Shown: one piece after another, positions 13,561 to 25,316 of the stretch | How positions within the stretch are numbered: the stretch's first letter is position 1 | Layout of the letters: each line of letters starts with the position of its first letter | Assembly (NCBI GenBank): GCA_017590115.1 | Contig: JAGGNK010009114.1 | Coordinates: 19,365,937-19,429,936, forward strand | Direction of reading: 5' to 3' | DNA: 64,000 nucleotides | From: Montifringilla adamsi | Lineage: Eukaryota; Chordata; Aves; Passeriformes; Passeridae | Notes under the pieces: generated by a model | What the model was told of the DNA's origin: nothing | Database searches by the model: none | Seen by the model: only the letters and a program-made list of their open reading frames with translations | Program-made: the position numbers and the translations under genes

Positions 13561-16052
13561 CCCTCTGTCTGCCTGCCAAGAGTGTGCCTGCCTCTGAATA
13601 CTGTGTCCCCTGAGTTTTCTCTCTGTTTTCTGCAGGGCCTTTTCAGACTCTTTGTTTCTTTTCCCATGCCTCAATGGTGTATATTACTGACAAAAATACC
13701 TTTGATATAGGAGAGAGGCAAATTTATTTATCTGCACCTTGGATCAATCCAGACATTAGTTACAGTACAATATAGAGCAGTGTGATAAAGGGTCCCTTTT
13801 TTGCTGGAAAGGGGACCTAGAAAGAAGAGAAGGAAAGAATGCAGGCTGTGATAAGTACATGCCCTTAATAGGATCACTACTTACTAAGGCCTTGTGAACC
13901 CTGAGAGAGAAAGATGATTTACATTGTGCTTTCATTGTTTTCTTGCAGAAATTTATCCTTGAAAGAGCCACCATCCCATAACCACATTGTTAGGTGTGGT
14001 GATGCAAAAATAAATTCCTATTTCATGCAATAAAGGCTAATTCATTCTCTTTTACTTCAAGCATGTTTTCCCTCCACTTAGGACTGATGCTGGCAAACAG
14101 AGCATTTCAGCAGTTTCTTCTTTAGATTGGGTGGGGATTCATGAGGTTTGAACACACTGCTCTGCTACTGTATTGCCTGCGATAAAGGAAATTGCTTACT
14201 TATTATTTATCATTCTTATTTTATGAAAGGAAACAGATGTTTATGCCAAAAGTCTTCCAGCATAGATGAAGTCATACTGAATTCATAAAACAGAATTTGT
14301 TAAGGGAGTGTAATTCTGTGACTGAAAAAAATAACTATTCAGCCAAGGAATAATCCTGTTGGATATTCAGGTTAAGTAGGTGGGATAATACCATGTTAAT
14401 TGCTACAGGCACAAGCATGGCAGGCAGGCTGTCGATGTAAGAGTAATAAGAAGTGGAGTTGAACCAAGAGCAACAAAGGTTAATAGTTTTTTCCTTAATT
14501 TTAAGATTCTCCAGTATGCATCTTGAGAACCTGATCTCAAAGTGAATTAAAGTTGTGTAAGAGAATTGCTCAGTTTCATTACAAGGTTGTTTATCACTGA
14601 TTATCACTGCTGGTACTCCCCACTTTCCTTTGCCTAGCCCCAGGTCCCTGTGTTGCTGTCTGCTCTCCATCACTGCGGTCCAGTGCTCCCACAGCCCTGT
14701 TCCTTGCCAGTTCCTCCGCCCCTCCATGCATGGGCTCCTGTTGGCCATCCCACCTGAACCTAGGATGCCAAAAAATCCCTTACTATTCAAGCTGAAATAA
14801 ACTAAGAGCCACTTTCAAATGCAATGAATTCACTGTCTTTCTGAGAGAGATTTTCTAATAGTTTATCTTTTTTTTTCCAGTTGCTAGCAAAAAATTAGAA
14901 GTGGTTCCCCCAAGCACATATCTTTATATCTGCCAGTTAAGGATAAGATAGAGATTTAGTCGAGGATTTGCAAAAGAAACCCAAGGGAAGCAGTGTCCAA
15001 TTCACACTGAATTTCACTGACTTCAGGCTCTGTCCCTTCCCAGCAGCACCTCTGCAACTGGGCTTCCCTGGATGTGTCCTCCACATGGTTTGAGACACAC
15101 TGGATATGCTATTTACAAACATTAAGTGTACTTGGATCTCAGGCTGAAAATGTTACACTCAGCTACCGAAATCTTTTGTTTCTTCTGGACGCTCTTTCAT
15201 TACACACTGTCAAATACCCTGAGGATGTTTTAAGCTCAGGTTATATCACCTTCCTCTGCATGTGTTGAGCACAAAAAGAGAAATGTGGTTTTAGGGAAGA
15301 AAAGAGCAGATGTATAAGTGTTGTGGATAAACACAGACCTTTCTCTGTGAAAACTGAGGTTTCCATATTGGCTGAATTGAGTGTAGGAAGAACAGAAATG
15401 AATGTATTTGTCCGGGAACAATTTACATGTAACAGTGATTGCACAAGCCAGAGAATTTTATTGGAAGTGTCTTCAGGGAAAGAAATTAAGCAGGGACTGG
15501 GAATGTACTTATCAATGGACCTTAGTATTCTGCTCAGCCTTTGATAAGTGAACCTAGCAAGTTCTTTCAGGCTCCTCTCAATATTCTACTTGTTTGTGCT
15601 GAATTTCATTGATTCATATTTAGCCTTCCCTGATAATATGACATGACAGAAAATGTAAATGACAGAGTCAATGAGCATTTCTATTCAGTTGAAACAAAGA
15701 AAGTAAGATCAACTATCAAACTCTTTGGACTTACGTTCTTTGAAATAGAATTTATTACATTGTTAGAAACTAAAACAAAACACACCAAAATAAAAGTATG
15801 CGACCATTTTTTGTTATTGGAGTTAAATAAGAAAAATTTTATGGAAGGAGTGTCCTTTGGGCTTACTTCAGTCATCTCTGTCAAACAGAGTGGCCAAAAA
15901 TTATAAAATTCAAAACCTGCAGGTTCCTTTGGGAATCACATTACAGTAGTACAAGCAACAGTCTTTCATTTTAGAAGGGAAGCATATGACTGCAGCCAAA
16001 GGCCTTTCAATGCTATTTTAGGTAATCTGATCTTCATAAAGGCCATTGTAAT

Positions 16053-16147
16053 CGCTGGTGCTGCTCAGGTTTTAGGCGATATTTTCATTTCATAATACGG
16101 TTTCTGTGTTCGCTGAAACATCTGCTTCGACGTGCCAGGCTCGATCG
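16053..16147. promoter_or_regulatory. Cluster of eight CpGs, possible regulatory element
   Basis: CpG dinucleotides fall at 16053, 16077, 16098, 16111, 16128, 16131, 16142 and 16146 in a stretch of only average GC content. Neighbouring kilobases are nearly CpG-free. Retained CpGs at moderate GC can mark an element that is unmethylated or under constraint, or a young insertion. No promoter motif or coding frame stands out, so function is inference. Confidence 0.3.
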
Positions 16148-19100
16148 TGCACACTGTTACATCACTTGGCAAATGAGGTCACATCAAGTAAATGGCAGCA
16201 TTATGGAAAAGGGAATGAAAACCCCAGGGTTTAACTGTTGGGAATCAACCCATCATGGGCTGAAGATCCTGCAGCAATGCTGGAAAGGGTCAGAGGGTTT
16301 AATGGGCAAGTCAAGCAGTAGGGAGGACTCCAACACAAGTGGTCATCTCTCCCAAGTTCTTTGTTCCTCAGTGCCAAACACCATCTGAGGGTATTGGTAT
16401 GCAACAGTTTTGCAAACTGTCCCACTCAAGGTTGGCTTTGCTTCCAGCAGAGTTAACCCCTGCAGCCTTTCTGCAGCAGCAGTGGCCTGGCTTTATGTGA
16501 TGATTAAAGGGAAGATTGAGCTGAGCAGATCATTAGGATGCCCTCAGCCATCACATGTTCTTTCAGCCTTAAGCCTGCCTGGCACCCAGCACCTTCCATC
16601 AGTCATTTGGTAACATGTGTGGTTTTTCTAGTGTGTATTACATCCGTCTGAAAATTCACTGTCTTCAGTGTGACACTTGCAAGGGAAAAGGGGGCAGGAA
16701 AATGTGCCAGCCAGAACCAGGTCTTCCTTTAGTGACTTGGAGATGAACACCACTCACTGTCACCATTCCTCCCAATGCATTTTCTGTATTCACATCTGCA
16801 TTCCCCTTTATGATCTATTCAACTAACCTAGTACTGAAAATCATGCAAAGCAGCTTGTCCAAATCCACCTTTGAATCAATTTTGGGCCTAAGGCCCTGAT
16901 TTATAGTAATGGGACCTAGGGACCAATAATAAGGAAAAAAATAGCAGCTATTAAATCTGTAAAGAGGAAATTACTTGGAAACAGAGAGGGATGCCAAGCT
17001 GGTCTCTCCAGCAATGGCAGAGGGGAGTCAGGCTTACAGGGCCATATGGCTTAGACACAGTTTAAATAATCTCCTCCAATTAAAAACAAAGCCAGTTTTA
17101 TGTCAAACATCTGTTCTGTGAATGCATCAATTTGGGCAAAAAAACCATCAGAGGATATTGTAAGTACTTCATCATGATTTTGGTTTCTCTGTGCAGATCC
17201 CCACCCATCTGAGGGAATTAATATCCCTGAAGGAGGAGTACTGTGGTTTCCTATGATGCTACCAGGCATGAGGGCAGGCTTTTGTGTTTCTGTGTGCTGG
17301 GCTCCCCATCTGTGCTGCCTTCAGATATCCAGCATTCGTTGCAGGGGAGGGAGGATGTTTTAGAAGGGTCCAGAGCACCTGGGGCAGGTCAGTGAAGGTC
17401 AGCAGAGGGTCCGCTGGGCATGGCTGCCACTGGAGAGGATAACTGTCTAATGTAATCAGTCTTATTTGTGTCTAAACCACAGTGGTGCTTGGCTACTGAA
17501 TCCTGATTCCTACGTGCTGGCAGAGGTGAGGAAGAGAATATAAGATTATCCCTTTTCTGCCTTCAAGCCTCACTTCTTATAGCAGAAGTCCTTATAGGAA
17601 AAAAAAAAACAGCTTTGAAGCAATCCACAACTTCTGGTCTTGGAAATGTCTACTTTTTACTTGACAAGGAGAGGGAGATGTCTTGGGTATTGATTGAAAT
17701 TATCACTTTTCATCAGTCCATTAAAAGTATAACTGCGCAGACAGCAATGTACCTGTTTAAAATAATTATACAGATTATAAAGGAAATATAATCTGGGGAT
17801 ATGTGTATTAAGCAAATCTGATCTAGTGTACAAACTGAGATTTACTTTGCTCTAAAGCATTCTTAGGTGGCCTTATTGTGCTTTTTTAAAATTTACTGTT
17901 GTATCATTTGTTTCCTTCCCAAGAGAGCCCTCTGAGATTTCTCCTCTGGTTACTGTAAACCCTTGTTCACAGTTCTTCAGGTAACTGTTTCCTTTTGGTG
18001 TAATTTAAAAGCTGAGGTGGTTAATTAAGGACCTAATTATTTCCTGATGTTGATATCAGGGAAATCTGTAGGTTCCTTGCTGAGAAACAAATAGTTGGGA
18101 GCACTGTGGAAGGAGGAAGGCTTCTGGAAGATTCTTTGGTCTCCCTTCTCAAAATTCTGCTCAGGGCAGAATGCCCCATTTAGATGAAGACAGATATTCA
18201 TATAACCCACCTTTTTCAAGGAGTCATTTTCTTATCCCTTGTGTTTCTAATGCTTCCATCAGACTCAAACACTCCTTTTCCACCAGTACCAGGTATGTGA
18301 TGCTAGCAGCTGGGTTTCTATTTTAAACTCAGCTGTGAAAAAGACATTTACTGTGCACACTTTCCTCTGCTGCTTAAACCTGGAGGTGTTTCACAAAGTT
18401 CCTGACCAGAATACATGATCAGATTTTGTGTACTTGCTAGGAGTGTCTCAGGAGTCGATGTCTGATGAATGATCTGTGACTGGAATTCTTGATCCCTGGT
18501 TCAAAATGGTGCCAAACATGAAAGAAAACAGCTAGTCAGCTCCCTGATTTCAGTCTATTCTTCAATTTTTATTAACCCTGTGTTGGTTTAGAACATCTTG
18601 TGGCTGCAAAAGACAGCAGGTAGGGTTTACCTGAGAGGGTTTCAGCCATCTGCCTTGCTCACCCTCCAAAACCAAAGGGTTTTGGAGCCAGATGTGCTGG
18701 CTGTGTGTCACTGAGGAGCACAGATGATATCTGCTCCATTTTGTGCTTCTCCAGGGAAGGGAAAATAATGGAATTCGGGTACCAGCTCTCTGAGCCAAAT
18801 GCCATGAGGAAGCCCTCAGATCAAACACAGGCATGCTCTGGTTCAATTTGTTGTGTGAAACAAAGTGGATCTGGTTGTCTTTATCTTCAAAAGCATTTTT
18901 TATAGCTAGAAATGCTGTTTCATTTGGATCAACTTTAGTCTTACTTTCTGGAAAAAAGGCTCCAGAAATAATTCAGACAGCTCCATTCAAGCTGTTCTGC
19001 AGATGTCAGCATGTGCCAGAGTCCAAAATCCAGCAGAGTCAGGATATGGATTTCTAGTAGGAACTCCAGCAAGAGATGCTGGAAAGGTATGTGCTATTTG

Positions 19101-21736
19101 AGACCATAACACCAGATTTCCTTTCCTTTAGCATATTTATATGTCCCACATGCCATCTGCCTCTTCTTCCTGCTGTGGAATAACTTGCTGTGCTTGTATT
19201 TATAATGCTGCATGCCCAGATACCTCTGTTATCTCCTTGTTGAGAGGAGCAAAGATGGTACATTTGGCCCATTGGATGTCACCATTATCCCAGCCATGTG
19301 TTTCATTAATTGCCTAAATATAAACAGACCTTCCCCTGAAGCTCAAGCCCTGATCCTCTCTGTTCAGTCAGACAAAACAGAAAGAGTGGGAAGCACCAAC
19401 TCCATCTTCATGGAAGATGGGGCCTGAGGACTAAGAATGACTCAGATGAGTCAGGCATTTCATTGAATTTTCAGTTCAGAGCAATGCTACTGACTGTAGC
19501 AGGTTATTCCTGGTTAGCCCATAGCTCCTGAAATACAGCTTGTCTCCCCAGAAACAGCCCTGAACAGATGCAGCAAAGCATCCTCCAGCATTGCCAGGGC
19601 TCAGCATCCTTTAGAGTGAGAAACATGGGTGACTCAGAGTTCACGCTCCAAACAGAGCTTGTTATGGAGTAAAACAACTAAAGCAATTCTCTAGCACTGA
19701 AATTCCTCAAAGGCTTTTTCTGAATTTGATCTCTCACTCTCTAACCTCCCAGTAAAAAGAAAATCTCTATGAAATTACAGAAATTTTCACAAAGAACTCC
19801 ACGGGGAATAAGATTTCTCGTGTCTGTCCCCCAGCTAAATTGACAGCTCCTGGATTTATTTCAGCAGACAGAACCAACATCTAAGTGGTTTTATTCACTT
19901 TTTTTAATCTCTTGATAAGAATGCAAATCCCATTCTTGCTCCTACTGCCTCTCTCACCCTCTTCAAATAGGCTGTTTATGGCAACTAAATGCTTCTATTC
20001 AAAACTGGCTTTCATCCAGAACCAGACAGGCAGAAAGCCTAAAAGCAACAGAAAACTAGCAATTTATATTAGGCCATGGTGCTGCAGCACACTAAATGCT
20101 TTGTTTAAAGTAGCTGAGCTCTGTGTCCTCTTGAATAGATGTAAATAACCAGCTTGTGTGGGTTTCCACAGCAGTGTTGGCATATTTCAAAACACTTACA
20201 CAGACTTCAGACACCCACCTCCAAATACCTGCTCCCCCTGTTGGAAAGCTAACCATGCCCACTTCACTTTCACCTGGAGTGGATTTAGTACTACTTAAGA
20301 TCTATTTTAGGGATTTATTTGAGGGAAGGAAGTACAGCCTGTGACCTGGTAGGTGTTTTCCATCTGCACTGTGATGATTAATATGCCTCTGGTGTTCAGC
20401 CTTGCTTCCTCTGCTGCTGCTTTGTGGCTGAAAATGAAACAGGTGCGCAGTGACCATGCACACACTGTGATTCAGGAAAGACAGTCCCATGGTCATCCTG
20501 CACTGACCAGTGCCTGCTGGTCACTGGAGCTGAGCTGGCTCCTGCTCTTGGAGCAGCCTGGACACCCCCACAGCAGGATGTGACCATGCCTGGGGTCATT
20601 TTGGTTGCTTCACTCTCCTGCAGCTGATGGGCACTGAGGTGGGTGTTCCCAGGAGCAGAAAGGCTCAGGTGTGTGACAGAGCTCATTCCCCAGAGTCAGT
20701 GTCTGCCATTAACTGCTCACATCAGTGCTCTGAGGTTTGTGAGCAGCGTCCTGCAGCAGAGAGGGGAGTTCCCGAGGGCTGTGCCTGGGTCCCTGCCCGC
20801 ACTGGTGAACGGGCAGGGCTCCCCTCTAGCTCAGATTTGATCACTAGATTAAAATAACCTGATGAAAACATTTACACACTGAATGCACAGTGTTATTTTC
20901 TAGCCCAGGAACTCGCGGATGCAGAGGATGGGAGATGGTTTGCTGATGGCAGGCACTGTGGAGATGGGCTGGGGCTCCTGCCAGCTTCTCTCAGGACATA
21001 CAGCCGCTCCAGACAGCTTGGGGCCCTCTTGCTTCCTCATTACATTTTGCTATTTGCTTCTACCATTTCCTTTTCTTCCTGATTTTAAGGCTGTTGCTTG
21101 CTGTGTAATTTGTTTGATCTGTCCCTGTGTCAGATCTTTCAGTTATGCCTTGTGCTCTGCAAAGGCATGCTGCATTGTTATTTTTATTTTAATGTGTCTC
21201 ATTGTACCATATACAGATTAGAGTTCTGTCTGGGTTCTAAATGTATCCAGTCAGTGGCTTTAATAGTGATTTTAATCACAGGAATAATAAAAGTGAACAT
21301 AATATGTTAAAATGTGAAGCTATTTACCTGTGAATTTCAACCCCAAGGGCATTCTCTATTTTCTTTCCAAAACAAATGCAATATGTGTGAGACCAGCAGT
21401 CCATCTGTATTCCTATTTCCATGCTCCAGCATAGAGGGAAGCATGATATATATCTCAGAAGCTGGAAAATTGTTCTCTAAAAACAAATTAAGTAACTAAC
21501 AGCTTGAGTGATCACTTTGCAGGTGAAATAATTTCTGTCATCGGGAATCAGATGTATTTGCATTTTTCCTCAGTGGCTTGCAAGTTGTAGATATATATTA
21601 GTATATCATAAATTTTCCAGAGAGATTACTTTGCTGTGGGTTAATTTAGTAATAAAATGTTCTTTGCGGTGTGGTGGTATGTAAGACATGGAACAGGCCT
21701 GGGAAATACTTGGAAGCCCTTGGGCAACAGGAAGGG

Positions 21737-21813
21737 TTCTGTTCTTTGGAGCTGGCACCTAAAAATCATCTGTTCCTTTTCTGTTCTTTGGAACTGGCAC
21801 CTAAAAATGATCT
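21737..21813 (+). repeat. Two-copy tandem duplication, 42-bp period
   Basis: A 35-bp segment beginning TTCTGTTCTTTGGA and continuing CTGGCACCTAAAAAT occurs at 21737-21771 and again at 21779-21813. The copies differ at two positions (G/A and C/G), with seven bases between them. This looks like a recent local duplication by replication slippage within intron. Confidence 0.85.
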
Positions 21814-22442
21814 ATGGGCTCTCCCTGAGCTAACTGCCTGTACCTAGCACCTGCACCTACCTGTAAACAGGAAACTGCTTAATTGCACCTGCCAAGAAGG
21901 GGCTCTTTCCCTGGAAATGTATTATTTTAGCACTGGCTCCAGCCAGTCAGCTGTAGCATGTGAAAGCCCTGGTTCACATTTCCATGCAGTGGATCCTGGA
22001 GCAGCAGATAGTATAAATTCATATGCCTTCAGGGATATTCAGGCCTCCAGGGAGCTGAAGGAAGCAAGCTCCCTCCCTCACGTGTCAAAGACATGGTCTG
22101 AAGGTGGGGAAGGGCAAGAATCATGTCTGCTGAGGCAGAACTTGATCACACCAGGTGCCCAGGAGCTCCTCCAGGGGAGGATCACTTCCTGTTCTCATTA
22201 TATTAAATTGCTGTTATAATGAATCAAAGCAAACAGGCACACAGAGCTGGATGGTACCCAAGGGTCACGGAGCACACCTGCCTCCTCTGGACAACATTTA
22301 CAGGTGTTGCCCAAATTGAAGCATCTGTTGGTGTCACAGATGTTTAGTTCTTTTGGAAGGGGTGACAAGGCCTGCCATAAACTGATGTTAGGTCAGCTGC
22401 CCCTCAGCCCCCAGAGAGGAGGGCAGGCAGCTGCTTAGGGCA

Positions 22443-22475
22443 GCACTTCCCAGGCTGATGCTCCCTGGGAAGTGC
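22443..22475. repeat. Inverted repeat, 12-bp GC-rich arms
   Basis: GCACTTCCCAGG at 22443-22454 is followed after a nine-base loop by its exact reverse complement at 22464-22475. It could form a stable short hairpin in intronic RNA. No run of T follows it, and no known structural RNA is recognised. Confidence 0.7.
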
Positions 22476-24962
22476 CTTGTTTGTCCCAAACTTTCCCAGG
22501 TGTCATCTTGACCAGGTCTTTTCCCCTGGAATATTCCCAGGCTGTTTCACCTTTCCTGCTTAAGCAATAAAAATGACTTCTTTTTCAAAATTCAATCTGA
22601 ACCATCTGAAGACAATTTTTTAATATTCTGAAACATCCTCTGCCCATATCATTGAAAGCAATCAGTCTGAGGATGCTGTCTAACCAGCTCCTTCATGCCC
22701 AGACGCTGCACCTCGTTCTTAGATAAGCACCTCGGAGACAAGGAAGAGTTAATTATTTATAGCAAATTCAGTTGCTGTGTGATGGCAAACACGGACACCT
22801 AGTGGTGCTCCGGGACAGGGCATGAATACTCTAAACAGCTCTGTGGGAGAGAAGCTGATAGAGCAGAGTATTTGTTCACATTTTCCCCTAAAAGGAGATA
22901 TTTGATTATTTTCCAAGAAGATATCGTAGATAGCATAATTTTGGGGACAGAAAGTTTACTTAGCATGGAATAGTGGGAGAATTAGGAGAAATCCATCACT
23001 TCTGGCAAGCTTTGTCTGCGTATTTAGCAAGAAGTAATCAGTTTTTTTCTTCCTGTCTTAAATATCCCACACCATGCCAAATCACATACTATATTGGGTC
23101 AGGAAGATTTTCTACTCTTCAAATTAGTCCATAGCAAAGAAACCTCAGCAAATATTGTAGCAGTATCTCATTCTTACCATCCCTGTGAATGTCTGTTCTC
23201 CAGTAATGGGGAGATTGTCAGCATGATGAGTGGTGGGTTTGCTGATAAGCTGCCCTGCTAGGTGCTACACTGACCTCTTGTGCACTTCCATCAGTGCACT
23301 GAGCTCTTTCTGCCCGGATTAATGCCTGCACTTTGTCTGAACGGCCTCAAACAGCTGCCATGGTTTGTTTTGTTTGTTTGTTTCTATTTACTTACAAATA
23401 ATCTTTCAGAGAAATATTTCCTTCTTCTTCCCCAAATCTAGCATTTCGTCTACGGCAGAGACACAGGACAGGTGAGAACCAGTCCTTGTCCACTGACCCC
23501 TTTCTGTAATTGTGAATATCACCCCTGTGAGTGGGATTTCTTTCACATCTGCATTGGACACAGAAACCCTATGCCACTGAGTGGGAGACAGGCTGTTCCC
23601 TTGGGAGTGTGTGCTGGGGCTGCTTGGGCTGAGAGAAGGGATTTTGAGACTGTACCAGCTCTAGAGTGAAGTCTGTAGAGATTGTGTGCTCTCCTCAAGG
23701 GCTCCCCCATTCAAGCTGAGAAGCAGACCCCAGTTTTTACTGATTACACAGTTACTCTGCATCTGACAAGGTTTCTTCCAATTCAGTTGGGTTTACAAGT
23801 CATTTAAAATTATTGTATAATATCCTTGGTTTGAGCTTCATATCCTAAGAAAATAAAGTTTATAGTAGTATGCTTGGTTACTATCCTCATCTTAAGAACT
23901 TTTGAATCAGTGAACTAATTTCTTTCAAAATTTCTATCAAATTTGACCCTGGAAAAAGAGCCCCAAAGATTCCTGTGTACCTCAGGGAAGCATGCAGCAC
24001 ACAGGACCAGGAAAGAGGGTCCCTTTAGGGAAGGCAGCAAGAAATCCACATTGCAGAGGAGCATTAAGAAAGATTCCTCAGGCCAGAAAAAACTTCGATT
24101 CATTCTCACACCTTTTTAGACATGCAAGAATCCAGGCCTGATATCTGAGTCTGTTAAAGAAACCCCAAGCTTTGTTAAAGAGAAATCTGTACAATCACTT
24201 ATGGAATAGAAGCACAAGTCCTTATATTCCCAGTCCCTGGCTATACAGAGACTGTGATTACACAGACCACTGTTGTTCTTCGAGAGTCACAGGGTGTGAG
24301 GCTGAAGGAAAGCAGCAGTTCCAGCACTCAGTACGGAAGTAAAATGTTGCATTTATTCCTAGGTACAAATCCTGAAAGTCAGCATATAATCAATCACTCT
24401 GTGTTTATATATTTACACCTCTGGGTTCCATCAGAGACCATGGGAGGAGCATTCCTGATCTGCCCCATCAGGATTTTGTAGTCTCCCAAGAGGTCCCTAG
24501 AGCAACTTTGAGAAGATGAGGGTACATTTCTTGTCTTCCAAGGAAAGAGAAGCTGTTTCCTCACTGCACTGGTGATCAGAGGGAATGTCTCATTTCTGCT
24601 GTAGAGGGATGAGCTGGAAGTTGTCACACCATGAAACACAGCACTGAGACATCCTGGGCTATTGCCAAGCTAGAAAGTGACCCCAGAAATTAAAGCAACA
24701 AAAAAATCCCCAGGGTTTCTGATAGACACAGCTAGAAGATTCATGGCTCAAAAACTTCCCCCACAGCTAGCATTCAAAAGGTTACTGGGTGGGTAGCTTT
24801 GGTGTCTCACTTCAGCCCAGCAAAATCAATAAGAAGTAAAGGAAACCAGAGGCACAACGTGTTGAACTTTGACTAAACAAATTAACTTGGCTTCTAAGGA
24901 ACACAAATCCTGTCTTTGCTAGTGTAAATATGATGCAGAGATGATTGCTTTCATCCTACCCT

Positions 24963-25010
24963 TGCTAACATCTATTCCTTTTTTTTTTTCTTCCTGTTGA
25001 ACCTGGGCAG
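24963..25010 (+). promoter_or_regulatory. KALRN: Branch point and 3' splice site of the SH3 exon
   Basis: A TGCTAAC heptamer at about 24964-24970 is an excellent match to the branch-point consensus, with the presumed branch A at 24968. A long pyrimidine run follows (eleven consecutive T plus C/T-rich sequence), then GGGCAG directly before the exon at 25011. The branch A lies 43 bases from the exon, slightly long but within the usual range. The branch position is inferred from motif only. Confidence 0.75.
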
Positions 25011-25257
25011 TTGTCTGGAGGGTGTGAACTAACTGTGGTGCTCCAGGACTTTACAGCGGGCCACAGCAGCGAGCTGAGCATTCAGGTGGGGCAGACAGTG
25101 GAGCTGCTGGAGAGGCCCAGTGAGAGGCCAGGCTGGTGTTTGGTCCGCACCACGGAGAGGAGCCCACCTCAGGAGGGTCTGGTCCCCAGCAGCGCTCTCT
25201 GCATTTCCCATTCCCGCAGCAGTGTGGAGATGGATTGCTTCTTCCCTTCAGGAAAAG
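25011..25257 (+). CDS. KALRN: Kalirin exon encoding the first SH3 domain
   Basis: This 247-bp exon encodes 82 residues plus one base and carries the SH3 domain that follows the first DH-PH (GEF1) module of long kalirin isoforms. Family knowledge: the SH3 domain binds proline-rich partners and modulates GEF1, which activates Rac1/RhoG in dendritic spines and other actin-rich sites. SH3 features visible: the ALYDY-like segment VVLQDF (residues 9-14), VGQTVELLERP (26-36), the conserved Trp at 42 in GWCLVRT, and the PSSAL turn (59-63). A tail, SHSRSSVEMDCFFP, follows. The first Trp of the usual WW pair is a Gly. A cag acceptor precedes 25011 and the GT donor is at 25258-25259. The exon ends in phase 1, and its final G joins AC of the exon at 63461 to encode Asp in frame. 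TRIO has a very similar SH3 exon; assignment to KALRN rests on the downstream exon. Confidence 0.95.
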
Positions 25258-25316
25258 GTAGGCAACAGCCCAGCTGGTTTAAGATTGTTTTGGGTTTTCC
25301 CTTTTGTATCATGTAA
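25258..25316 (+). other. KALRN: In-frame readthrough past the SH3 exon donor
   Basis: If the donor at 25258 is not used, the SH3 frame stays open for 19 more codons and stops at 25314-25316, ending ...LGFPFCIM. Mammalian kalirin has been reported to have an SH3-terminal form (kalirin-8), so a retained-intron terminus is conceivable. The nearest AATAAA signals I noticed downstream are near 27251 and 27381, nearly 2 kb away. The reading frame is seen, its use is not. Chance readthrough of about 20 codons is common. Confidence 0.25.

Larger units (their letters stand above)
12001..25010 (+). other. KALRN: KALRN intron immediately upstream of the SH3 exon
   Basis: I see no supported exon. In mammals the kalirin-7 terminal exon, which ends in the PDZ-binding residues STYV, lies in this part of the gene before the SH3 exon. 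I looked on the plus strand for a Ser-Thr-Tyr-Val-stop reading across 1-25000 and did not find one, so that exon is probably upstream of the window or has diverged. Contents worth noting are a GC-rich patch at about 13330-13560, a cluster of eight CpGs at 16053-16147, a 42-bp-period tandem duplication at 21737-21813, a 12-bp-arm inverted repeat at 22443-22475 and a TTTG-rich run near 23365. The rest looks like ordinary intron. Confidence 0.7.

Noticed and set aside
22231..22320. Possible decayed antisense CR1 fragment (GGTACCCAAGGGTCACGGAG)
   Set aside because: A few words resemble CR1 3' ends, but the similarity is too short and broken to support without alignment.
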